DNA of 6,943 nt from contig JAZNUG010000157.1 in the NCBI GenBank assembly GCA_045592165.1, forward strand, positions 1-6,943, given 5' to 3'. This document shows, piece after piece, positions 1 to 5,699 of this stretch. Position numbers and translations under genes: made by a program. Under the pieces are notes generated by a model. That model ran no database searches and was not told the origin of the DNA. It saw nothing but the letters and a program-made list of their open reading frames with translations. How positions within the stretch are numbered: the first letter of the stretch is position 1; each line of letters opens with the position of its first letter. The stretch is from SFEL01 sp045592165 (GTDB taxonomy: Bacteria; Bacillota; Clostridia; Christensenellales; CAG-138).

Positions 1-23
1 CCCTGTTTGCGCCAATTTTTCTA

Positions 24-53
24 TTGCAATGGCATCTTTTGCCGTGATATAAT
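24..53 (+). promoter_or_regulatory. Sigma-A-type promoter of the rpsF-ssb-rpsR operon
   Basis: A -35 box TTGCAA (24-29) lies 18 bp upstream of a perfect -10 box TATAAT (48-53). The -10 is preceded by TG and one base (45-47), an extended -10 element. Transcription should begin near position 60, giving a leader of about 65 nt before rpsF. No other convincing promoter lies before rpsF in the window, although only 23 bases are visible upstream of the -35. Confidence 0.8.
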
Positions 54-75
54 ACAGGACGCTGACGTGCTTCTT

Positions 76-99
76 GCTCTGCCCGCATGGAGGCAGGGC
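76..99 (+). promoter_or_regulatory. Probable S6:S18-binding leader hairpin of rpsF mRNA
   Basis: In the rpsF leader, bases 76-83 pair with 92-99 (8 bp including one G-U), closing a loop at 84-91. A CCG trinucleotide at 83-85 sits at the top of the stem; in an alternative fold the stem is 77-82 with 93-98 and CCG is unpaired. It is known that many bacteria, including Bacillus subtilis, carry a leader before rpsF in which a bulged CCG next to a stem mimics the 16S rRNA site of the S6:S18 complex and gives autogenous control. Location, CCG and stem fit that motif. The apical hairpin expected beyond the CCG is very small here (86-92), so the assignment is an inference. The SD (111-117) follows 11 nt after the stem. 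Confidence 0.6.
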
Positions 100-125
100 C
101 ATAAGACCATAAGGAGGTGAAAAGC

Positions 126-413
126 GTGAATAAGTACGAAGCTATGTACATCGTAACTCCTGAGCTGGAGGATGAAGCCATCAAGGCCGTTATCGAGAAG
201 TTCTCCGGTATCATCACCGCCAACGGCGGCGAAATCGAAAACGTTGATGAGTGGGGCCGCAAGAAGCTGGCTTACCCCATCGATTACAAGACCGAGGGTT
301 ACTATGTTCTGGTTCACTTTGCAGCAGCTTCCGAGCTGCCCCGTGAGCTCGAGCGTAACTTCAAGAATGACGAGTCCATTCTGCGTTACATGGTAGTCCG
401 TCAGGAAGCCTAA
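126..413 (+). CDS. rpsF: 30S ribosomal protein S6
   Basis: Small-subunit protein S6, which pairs with S18 and binds the central domain of 16S rRNA on the platform. The product from the GTG at 126 is 95 residues, the usual bacterial length. It begins MNKYEAMYIV, has the typical EWGRKKLAYPI segment (residues 42-52) and ends with the last strand ILRYMVVRQEA. The GTG at 126 is preferred over the in-frame GTG at 117 because the SD AAGGAGGTGA occupies 111-120, overlaps the upstream codon and sits 8 nt before 126. It is the first gene of rpsF-ssb-rpsR, 34 nt ahead of ssb, and its mRNA leader probably binds its own product with S18. Nothing in the protein looks abnormal. Confidence 0.96.
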   Translation: MNKYEAMYIVTPELEDEAIKAVIEKFSGIITANGGEIENVDEWGRKKLAYPIDYKTEGYYVLVHFAAASELPRELERNFKNDESILRYMVVRQEA

Positions 414-447
414 TTGCAGAATATTTAGCTGAAAGGATGGTACAACT

Positions 448-873
448 ATGAACAAAGCGATCCTTATCGGCAATCTCACCAAAGATCCTGAAGTAAGGAC
501 CACCCCCAACGGCGTAACGGTATGCACTTTTTCCATTGCCGTTAACCGCAGGGGCACCAATCAGGCAGGTGAGCGGATAGCCGACTTTTTCAACATCGTT
601 GCCTGGCGTCAGCTTGGCGAGCTCTGCGGCAAGTACCTTGCCAAGGGCCGCAAGGTATCCGTCATCGGCGAGATACAGACCCGCAGCTACGACGCAAAGG
701 ACGGCTCCAAGAGATACATTACCGAAATCGTTGCAGACGAAGTTGAATTCCTCACCCCCAGGGGTCAGGATTCCGGTAACGGCGGCGGCTACGAGCGCGC
801 ATACGAGCGTCAGAGCGCCCCTGTTGCTCCTGAAGGATTCACCGAAATCGACGACGACCAGCTGCCCTTCTAA
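448..873 (+). CDS. ssb: Single-stranded DNA-binding protein
   Basis: Binds and protects single-stranded DNA during replication, repair and recombination. The 141 residues start MNKAILIGNLTKDPEVR, the standard first strands of the SSB OB fold, which runs to about residue 105 with Trp54 in the position usual for base stacking. A Gly/Arg/Tyr-containing linker (about 106-134) follows. The C-terminal acidic tip DDDQLPF (135-141) matches the conserved tail that docks partner proteins of the replisome and repair machinery. The linker is short compared with many SSBs. The start is supported by the SD AAAGGATGG at 432-440, 7 nt upstream of ATG. It lies between rpsF and rpsR, the classical Bacillota order, so it should be cotranscribed with them. 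Confidence 0.97.
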   Translation: MNKAILIGNLTKDPEVRTTPNGVTVCTFSIAVNRRGTNQAGERIADFFNIVAWRQLGELCGKYLAKGRKVSVIGEIQTRSYDAKDGSKRYITEIVADEVEFLTPRGQDSGNGGGYERAYERQSAPVAPEGFTEIDDDQLPF

Positions 874-915
874 CAGGGTCAGCCCATCCAGCTTACTGAA
901 AGGAGAAACTTATCA

Positions 916-1158
916 ATGGAAGAACGCAAGATGAAGCCCCGTGCCCGTAGGCCCAGGCGCAAAGTGTGCGGTTTCTGCGTAGGTAAGGTTCAGCATATCG
1001 ATTATAAGGACACCGCTAGGCTCCGCAAGTTCGTTACCGAGCGCGGCAAGATCATGCCCCGCCGTATGAGCGGCGTTTGCGCCAAGCATCAGCGCCAGCT
1101 GGCTATCGCCATCAAGCGCGCCCGTATAGTCGCCCTGCTGCCCTACGTTTCCGACTAA
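916..1158 (+). CDS. rpsR: 30S ribosomal protein S18, four-ligand zinc-binding type
   Basis: Small-subunit protein S18, partner of S6 on the platform of the 30S subunit. The 80 residues contain the family signature VQHIDYKDTARLRKFV (25-40) and the ending ALLPYVS. Cys18-x2-Cys21 and Cys55-x2-His58 form a complete C-x2-C...C-x2-H set, so this is the zinc-binding (C+) form rather than the C- form of E. coli or B. subtilis; zinc binding is inferred from family knowledge. The N-terminus is rich in Arg/Lys, as usual. The SD AAAGGAG (899-905) lies 10 nt before the ATG. The gene follows ssb by 42 nt and is the last gene of the operon, ending before the terminator at 1231. Confidence 0.97.
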   Translation: MEERKMKPRARRPRRKVCGFCVGKVQHIDYKDTARLRKFVTERGKIMPRRMSGVCAKHQRQLAIAIKRARIVALLPYVSD

Positions 1159-1230
1159 AGCGAAACCGTCGGCATTTTTGCAGACACTATTTTTAAAACC
1201 CACAACTTCCACGAAGAACGTTAGCTCAAG

Positions 1231-1256
1231 GGCCGCCTGAAAAGGCGGTCTTTTTT
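1231..1256 (+). terminator. Rho-independent terminator of rpsF-ssb-rpsR
   Basis: An 8-bp stem (1231-1238 with 1243-1250, one G-U pair) is capped by a GAAA tetraloop and followed by six T residues (1251-1256). It lies 72 nt after the rpsR stop. The interval 1159-1230 shows no other gene or clear structure. Confidence 0.9.
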
Positions 1257-1260
1257 GTAT

Positions 1261-1296
1261 AAATAAAACCAAACGGGCCGCCATACGACAGCCCGT
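1261..1296 (-). terminator. Terminator of the minus-strand DUF1576 gene
   Basis: Read on the minus strand, ACGGGC (1296-1291) pairs with GCCCGT (1278-1273) around a 12-nt loop and is followed by the T-rich run TTGGTTTTATTT (1272-1261). It begins 22 nt past the stop of the 588-codon gene. The T tract is interrupted, so it may be weaker than its neighbour. With the + strand terminator at 1231 it insulates the two convergent transcription units. Confidence 0.7.
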
Positions 1297-1318
1297 GTTT
1301 CTTCTGTTTGTTATTATA

Positions 1319-3085
1319 TCAATGTCCGCCCAGATAGCTGAAGCCCAGCATGATGTACAGTATGCCGAATATGTAGGGCATCATCATTTCGTGTATTCCG
1401 GGGTTCTTTCTCAAGCCGTCCGTAAGCACGATTATCTCCGCACCGTATGCCGCTGCACCCAGTATGTATGCCACGAACTTGAAAAGATGGCTGTAATGCT
1501 CAAAGGCATGTATGGGCAGTATGGACAGGATAAACAGCACCGCCGCCAGCACCGCAACGACATTGCGTACCTGCAGGAAGGTATGGACGGTCTTGCTCTC
1601 CCGGTGATCTTCGGGAAGATCATGGACTATATCCTTATCGTGAAGGTGTACTGCGCTTTCTGCTATATGGGCCACGCCATGCGCTGCGCTTTTTGCCAGA
1701 TGGGCCGTGCCGTGCACTGCACCCTCTGCTATGTGCGCCACATCCACCGCCAGTTCCTCCACAAGGCCGGGATGCTTTTCATGATGGGAAGCATCGTCGT
1801 GATACTCATGCTTGGCAATGGTCTGTATAACAGGATACATTACCAGGGAAACAAGGCCTGCGGTAAATCCTCCGTTATACAGGTTGAATCCGCCATGCAT
1901 GGGCGGGGTTATGCCCGCTATGAAGGCGTGGATCGCACCTACAAGAACGCCGTAAATATTGCCGTAGCGGCCGGCGATGGGAGCAAGGCCGGTGGCATAG
2001 CATACTGCGATGCATAGATACTGACTGTTCAGCGGAACCTTGGTAATCAGGGAATACAGACCGTATCCCACGAAAATAGACAGCATATTTCGGGTATTTG
2101 CGCCGTTGCCCGTCCAGCACAGTACGGATATCAGCGCGCCAACGGTTGCTCCGTTCATGGGTGCACCTATCAGTATCATGTAAAACAGGGTCATGAGGCC
2201 AACAAAGCCCATATTCATAAGCACCGCAGGCATGCCGAACTCTGAGGCAAAGTCAATATCCAGACCGGTGTGATCTCTCAGCAGCCAGAATTCCTTAATT
2301 CCTTCATCGGATATAAGCAGTCCGCTCATGCTTATCATAGCAAAGAGGAAGCCGAGAAACGGATAGAAAAAATCCGGCCGGCTGTCGCCAAGCACGCTTA
2401 CTATAAGATAACTGTTGCTGAGGCCATACGGCGCAATTACCGCTTCGCGGTATACAGCAAAGAAAATCATGCCTATAAGGCCCGCCGCAAGGCCAACATT
2501 GAAAAGGTCAAAGCCCCTGTGCATGGAGCGGGTGTGTATGGATACCGGAGTGATTACAAATCCGATGATTATGGCCGCGATATAGCCAAGTATCAGGCCG
2601 CCCCAGGAAAAGCCTTCATAAAAGGTAAGCACTGTTACCACGGGAGACAGCGCCGCCGCCTGCAGAGGGTAAAGAATTATGCGGCGGAATGGTTCTTTTT
2701 TATACAGAGCAAAAAGCCAGCCGCCCAGCACAAAGGGAATTATGCTGAATACGGTTTTGCCGAAAAGGCCCAGGCCTATGGAAAGGAAGTATGCGCCGAA
2801 GGCACCGCCGGATGCGATAAAACCGGAAACTTTATAGAGGAAATAAGTAAGCAGTCCGCACAGTCCCGCATTGACCAGGGCCGCATTCAGCCCGCCCACC
2901 ATTGTATAATCCGTCACCAGCGGCGCAGGACATATCTGAATGCGCCACAGTCCCCTCGGAAGCGCAGAAATATCGCCGACTATCAGCCCCGCAACAATAA
3001 AGGCGATGGCTGTCAGCAGCATGGTATTCATTATTATATTATGGTAATGCAGTGAGTTGTATTTGTGCAGATTTTTTCCCTGCAT
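1319..3085 (-). CDS. DUF1576-family polytopic membrane protein with His-rich linker and C-terminal membrane extension
   Basis: A 588-residue integral membrane protein whose main part (about 18-422) resembles DUF1576 proteins of Clostridia, a transporter-like family with no established substrate; I assign it from memory of the family. It has roughly 14-15 hydrophobic stretches and two related halves: NAALVNAGLCGLLT (67-80) matches PAVLMNMGFVGLMT (286-299), and a motif MH-x-GF-[DN]-L-[FY]-N occurs at 188-196 and 396-404. Two features go beyond the core. A charged linker (425-500) opens with a His cluster and contains three 11-residue repeats (449-481). A final segment (501-588) has about three membrane helices. 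The start at 3085 is supported by the SD GGAGG at 3090-3094, four nt upstream. It is a single-gene unit with its own promoter and terminator. The family call is firm; the function is unknown. Confidence 0.88.
   Translation of the reverse strand: MQGKNLHKYNSLHYHNIIMNTMLLTAIAFIVAGLIVGDISALPRGLWRIQICPAPLVTDYTMVGGLNAALVNAGLCGLLTYFLYKVSGFIASGGAFGAYFLSIGLGLFGKTVFSIIPFVLGGWLFALYKKEPFRRIILYPLQAAALSPVVTVLTFYEGFSWGGLILGYIAAIIIGFVITPVSIHTRSMHRGFDLFNVGLAAGLIGMIFFAVYREAVIAPYGLSNSYLIVSVLGDSRPDFFYPFLGFLFAMISMSGLLISDEGIKEFWLLRDHTGLDIDFASEFGMPAVLMNMGFVGLMTLFYMILIGAPMNGATVGALISVLCWTGNGANTRNMLSIFVGYGLYSLITKVPLNSQYLCIAVCYATGLAPIAGRYGNIYGVLVGAIHAFIAGITPPMHGGFNLYNGGFTAGLVSLVMYPVIQTIAKHEYHDDASHHEKHPGLVEELAVDVAHIAEGAVHGTAHLAKSAAHGVAHIAESAVHLHDKDIVHDLPEDHRESKTVHTFLQVRNVVAVLAAVLFILSILPIHAFEHYSHLFKFVAYILGAAAYGAEIIVLTDGLRKNPGIHEMMMPYIFGILYIMLGFSYLGGH
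1643..1741 (-). repeat. Three tandem 33-bp repeats coding a His-stripe 11-residue repeat
   Basis: Inside the DUF1576 gene, codons 449-481 form three in-frame imperfect units: VAHIAEGAVHG, then TAHLAKSAAHG, then VAHIAESAVHL. Histidine is fixed at positions 3 and 10 and alanine at 2, 5 and 8 of each unit. The DNA shows the same 33-bp period (for example TGGGCCACGCCATGC against TGGGCCGTGCCGTGC on the + strand). The first and third units are most alike, which suggests duplication of a short coding segment. Confidence 0.85.
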
Positions 3086-3147
3086 GTATCCTCCGGTTCG
3101 GCCAGATGCTTATACATCAAAACATGAAATGTCTTCTTTATAAAAAC

Positions 3148-3176
3148 ATTATACAGTACCCGCCATCCCCTGCCAA
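3148..3176 (-). promoter_or_regulatory. Promoter of the DUF1576 gene
   Basis: On the minus strand, TTGGCA (3176-3171) and TATAAT (3153-3148) are separated by 17 bp, a near-consensus housekeeping promoter. Transcription should begin near 3141, leaving a leader of about 55 nt. It is divergent from the promoter at 3248. Confidence 0.8.
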
Positions 3177-3247
3177 CAGCATATTTATGGTTTTTGAGCA
3201 AGTTCACTTTTCCTTTGCCTTTGCGCCCCGCCGTTCCTCCCGCCATA

Positions 3248-3275
3248 TTGCATTGCGCGATATTTTTGATATAAT
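3248..3275 (+). promoter_or_regulatory. Promoter of the CBS-domain transporter pair
   Basis: TTGCAT (3248-3253) and TATAAT (3270-3275) are separated by 16 bp, with an extended -10 TG at 3267-3268. Transcription should begin near 3282, only about 33 nt before the first gene, so there is no room for a riboswitch. Most of the rest of the 229-nt divergent gap (3177-3247) shows no further recognisable element. Confidence 0.75.
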
Positions 3276-3314
3276 ATCAGTATCTATTATTCATTAAGGA
3301 TGTGGTAACCCCAA

Positions 3315-4343
3315 ATGGACGACGGCAGTACAATATTGCAATACATATTACCGCTTTTCGCTTTGATGATAGGCGCCTCTCTGTGCGCCGCATCAGAAAC
3401 CGCATATACCAGCGCAAACCGCATTCGCATCATGAGCCTTGCGGATGACGGCCATCTCCCCGCAAAGCGGGCTCTTAAGGTACTCAATAATTTTGACAAG
3501 GCTCTTACCACCCTCCTCATTCTCAACAACATAACTCACATAGCAACCGCCTCCATCGCCACCATAATGGTAACAAAGCTGTGGGGTTCCGGTGCTGTGG
3601 CCGCGTCCACCATCGTTACTGCGGTAGTGGTATTTTTGTTTGCGGAAATGATACCCAAATATTTCGCAAAGACCTTCAGCGATAAGTACGCCCTTATTGC
3701 CGCAGGCCCCATGCTTTTCCTGATGAAGGCCCTTACCCCCTTCTCCTTCCTCTTTACCCGCCTTGCGGAACTGCTGAAAAAGCCCTTTAAAAAGCAGGAG
3801 GAAGAGCCTACCGTAACAGAAGACGAGCTTTACGAATATGTTGAGGCCATCGCCACAGAAGGCGTATTGGACGAAGAAGAGGCTGAGCTTGTGCAGAGCG
3901 CACTGGAATTCGGCGAGCGCACCGCTGCGGATATCGTGGTCCCCTGGGATAAGGTACTCACTGTTTCCTCCCTTATGAGTCAGGAGGAAATACTGGATAT
4001 CATCCGTTCAAACGTGCACAGCCGCCTGCCTGTAACCGACATAAACGGCAACGTTATGGGCGTGCTGCATATCCGCTCCTACCTTAAGGCATACATAAAC
4101 GCAGAGGAAGATGAGCCCCTGCAGCTGAGAGCCATAATGGACAATGTTGCCTTTGTAAACAGCAGCACCCCCATCGACGAGCTGCTGCCCGAAATGAGCC
4201 GCAAGCGCACCCATATTTCCATAGTTGTGGACAAGGACGGCAACAATCTTGGCATACTTACCGTAGAAGACATACTGGAAGAGCTGGTGGGCGAAATATA
4301 CGACGAGGACGATCCCTTGCCCGAGGGAGGTGCCTATGCTTAA
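3315..4343 (+). CDS. DUF21/CBS-pair membrane protein, short HlyC/CorC paralogue lacking the CorC_HlyC domain
   Basis: A 342-residue member of the CNNM/CorC (hemolysin-like) family, whose characterised members bind or move Mg2+ and are controlled by nucleotide binding to the CBS pair. A DUF21 membrane domain occupies about 5-160, with hydrophobic segments near 8-26, 63-88, 93-112 and 123-147. The CBS pair spans about 205-326 (HSRLPV at 235-240, TVEDILEELVGE at 316-327). The protein then ends at 342, without the usual C-terminal CorC_HlyC domain. Several family motifs are altered relative to the next gene: CAASE for FSGSE, AEMIPK for GEITPK, VPWDKV for TPRVDM, and DKDGN for DEYGG. An AAGGATGTG SD-like site (3296-3304) precedes the ATG by 10 nt. 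Its last 8 nt overlap the next gene. Transport activity is uncertain; it may be a regulatory partner. Confidence 0.9.
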   Translation: MDDGSTILQYILPLFALMIGASLCAASETAYTSANRIRIMSLADDGHLPAKRALKVLNNFDKALTTLLILNNITHIATASIATIMVTKLWGSGAVAASTIVTAVVVFLFAEMIPKYFAKTFSDKYALIAAGPMLFLMKALTPFSFLFTRLAELLKKPFKKQEEEPTVTEDELYEYVEAIATEGVLDEEEAELVQSALEFGERTAADIVVPWDKVLTVSSLMSQEEILDIIRSNVHSRLPVTDINGNVMGVLHIRSYLKAYINAEEDEPLQLRAIMDNVAFVNSSTPIDELLPEMSRKRTHISIVVDKDGNNLGILTVEDILEELVGEIYDEDDPLPEGGAYA

Positions 4344-5598
4344 TTACGTACTTATAGTAATACTGCTGGCATTCTCCGCATTTTTCTCCGGCTCAGAAAT
4401 TGCCTACTCCTCCGCAAACATACTCCGCCTGCGCCATACCGCAGAGGCATCCGACAGCAAGCGGGATAAAATTGCCCTGGATATTGCCCTGAACTTCGAC
4501 TCTGCCCTTACCACCATACTCATCGGCAACAATCTGGTAAACATCGCTTCATCCTCTGTTGCCACGGTTATTGCTCTGGATCTTATGGGCGAAAGCGGCG
4601 CATGGATAGCCACGCTGATAATGACCGTACTCGTTATCACTTTCGGCGAAATCACCCCCAAGATCATCGCCACAGAGACATGCTATGCCTTTGTCCGCCT
4701 TGTGGCATACCCTCTCCGTTTTCTCATGAAGGTGCTTTCCCCTGTGGGCAGGATAATCATGTTCATAGTTAAGCAGGTGGAAAAGCTGTGGGCCCACAGG
4801 ATTCAGGAAGTGCCCACCGTAACAGAGGACGAATTTGAAACCATAATCGAAACCGTTGAGGATGAGGGCATACTGGATGAAGACCGCTGCGACCTGTTGC
4901 AGAGCGCGCTGGACTTTGACGATGTGCTGGCCTATGAAATAATCACCCCCAGGGTGGATATGATCTCCATAGACATCGATGACCCCATGGAAGAGACAAT
5001 GGAGCAGATAATGTTCTCTCCCTTCTCCCGCATCCCTGTCTTTGAGGACACCATCGACAACATTATCGGCATACTGCACCTTAACCGTGTATTCAAGCAC
5101 CTGGCCGACAAGGACGAAATAGACCTTCGGGAGTTGCTTATGCCGGTAACCTTCGTCCATAAGACAATGCCCCTCAACAATGTCCTTTCCACCATGAAGC
5201 GCAAAAAGTGCCACATGGTTATCGTCACCGACGAATACGGCGGAACAATGGGCTGCCTCACAATGGAAGACGTGCTGGAGCAGCTGGTCGGCGATATCTG
5301 GGACGAAAGCGACGAAATAGAAGAAGAGCTGATCCAGCTTAAGGATGACCTTTACGATGCGGATGGCGATATGCGTATCGAGGATCTTTTTGCAGAGCTG
5401 GATATCGACGACCGGGACTTTGACGACGACAATGCCACCCTTGGCGGCTGGGCTACCGAAATGATTGGCGGCTATCCCAAGAAAGGAGATTCCTTCTCCT
5501 ACAAAAACCTCACCATAACCGTGAAGAAGCGCAAAAACCTCCGTGTCGAGCGGCTTCTGGTAAAGGTTTTCCCCGTGGAAGAGGAAGAAGACGAATAA
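4336..5598 (+). CDS. Full-length HlyC/CorC-family CBS-domain transporter (DUF21 - CBS pair - CorC_HlyC)
   Basis: A 420-residue protein with complete CNNM/CorC architecture. A DUF21 membrane domain (1 to about 180) carries FSGSE (17-21), NNLVN (65-69) and GEITPK (104-109). The CBS pair (about 204-325) carries TPRVDM (204-209), FSRIPVFED, DEYGG (299-303) and TMEDVLEQLVGDIWDE. The C-terminal CorC_HlyC domain (about 335-415) includes the typical RIEDLFAEL and TLGG segments and ends in an acidic tail. By family knowledge it probably handles Mg2+ or another divalent cation at the membrane, with ATP sensed by the CBS pair; substrate and direction cannot be read here. I prefer the ATG at 4336 to the in-frame GTG at 4330, because the SD GGGAGG (4325-4330) covers that GTG and sits 5 nt before the ATG. 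The 8-nt overlap with the upstream gene suggests translational coupling. The two proteins are clear but distant paralogues. Confidence 0.93.
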   Translation: MLNYVLIVILLAFSAFFSGSEIAYSSANILRLRHTAEASDSKRDKIALDIALNFDSALTTILIGNNLVNIASSSVATVIALDLMGESGAWIATLIMTVLVITFGEITPKIIATETCYAFVRLVAYPLRFLMKVLSPVGRIIMFIVKQVEKLWAHRIQEVPTVTEDEFETIIETVEDEGILDEDRCDLLQSALDFDDVLAYEIITPRVDMISIDIDDPMEETMEQIMFSPFSRIPVFEDTIDNIIGILHLNRVFKHLADKDEIDLRELLMPVTFVHKTMPLNNVLSTMKRKKCHMVIVTDEYGGTMGCLTMEDVLEQLVGDIWDESDEIEEELIQLKDDLYDADGDMRIEDLFAELDIDDRDFDDDNATLGGWATEMIGGYPKKGDSFSYKNLTITVKKRKNLRVERLLVKVFPVEEEEDE

Positions 5599-5607
5599 GC
5601 GCAACAA

Positions 5608-5638
5608 TAAAAAAGCAGCGTGTATACGCTGCTTTTTT
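5608..5638. terminator. Bidirectional terminator between convergent genes
   Basis: AGCAGCG (5614-5620) pairs perfectly with CGCTGCT (5627-5633) around a 6-nt loop. Runs of A (5609-5613) and T (5634-5638) flank it, so it gives a T tail on either strand. It can end the CBS-pair mRNA 15 nt after its stop and the NlpC/P60 mRNA from the other side. Confidence 0.92.
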
Positions 5639-5699
5639 ATTGGATTCACCCCATTGAAATCATCTGAAAATGCGGCGGGTTCGGATTACCTTGGTTACC

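Noticed and set aside
117..125. Upstream GTG start for rpsF, adding MKS
   Set aside because: This GTG is part of the SD sequence AAGGAGGTGA itself. The GTG at 126 has proper spacing and gives the standard 95-residue protein.
21..560. A 179-codon minus-strand open frame across rpsF and the start of ssb
   Set aside because: It is antisense to conserved ribosomal protein and SSB sequences, with no recognisable product.
1639..1745. The 33-bp repeats as a CRISPR-like or mobile tandem repeat
   Set aside because: The repeats are directly adjacent with no spacers, and they stay in frame and code for a regular helical pattern, so they are a protein repeat.
2270..3055. A 261-codon open frame on the + strand (and another at 1295-2017) opposite the DUF1576 gene
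   Set aside because: The opposite strand encodes a coherent membrane protein with SD, promoter and terminator. The + strand translations are Lys/Arg/His/Tyr-rich without domain features, and I see no convincing promoter of their own.
3276..3314. A Mg2+ riboswitch (M-box or similar) ahead of the CBS transporter pair
   Set aside because: The predicted transcript leader is only about 33 nt, too short for any known riboswitch of this kind.
4549..5649. A 366-codon open frame on the minus strand across the second CBS-protein gene
   Set aside because: It is antisense to a well-conserved coding region, runs across the bidirectional terminator, and its translation shows no recognisable domain; it is a codon-phase shadow.
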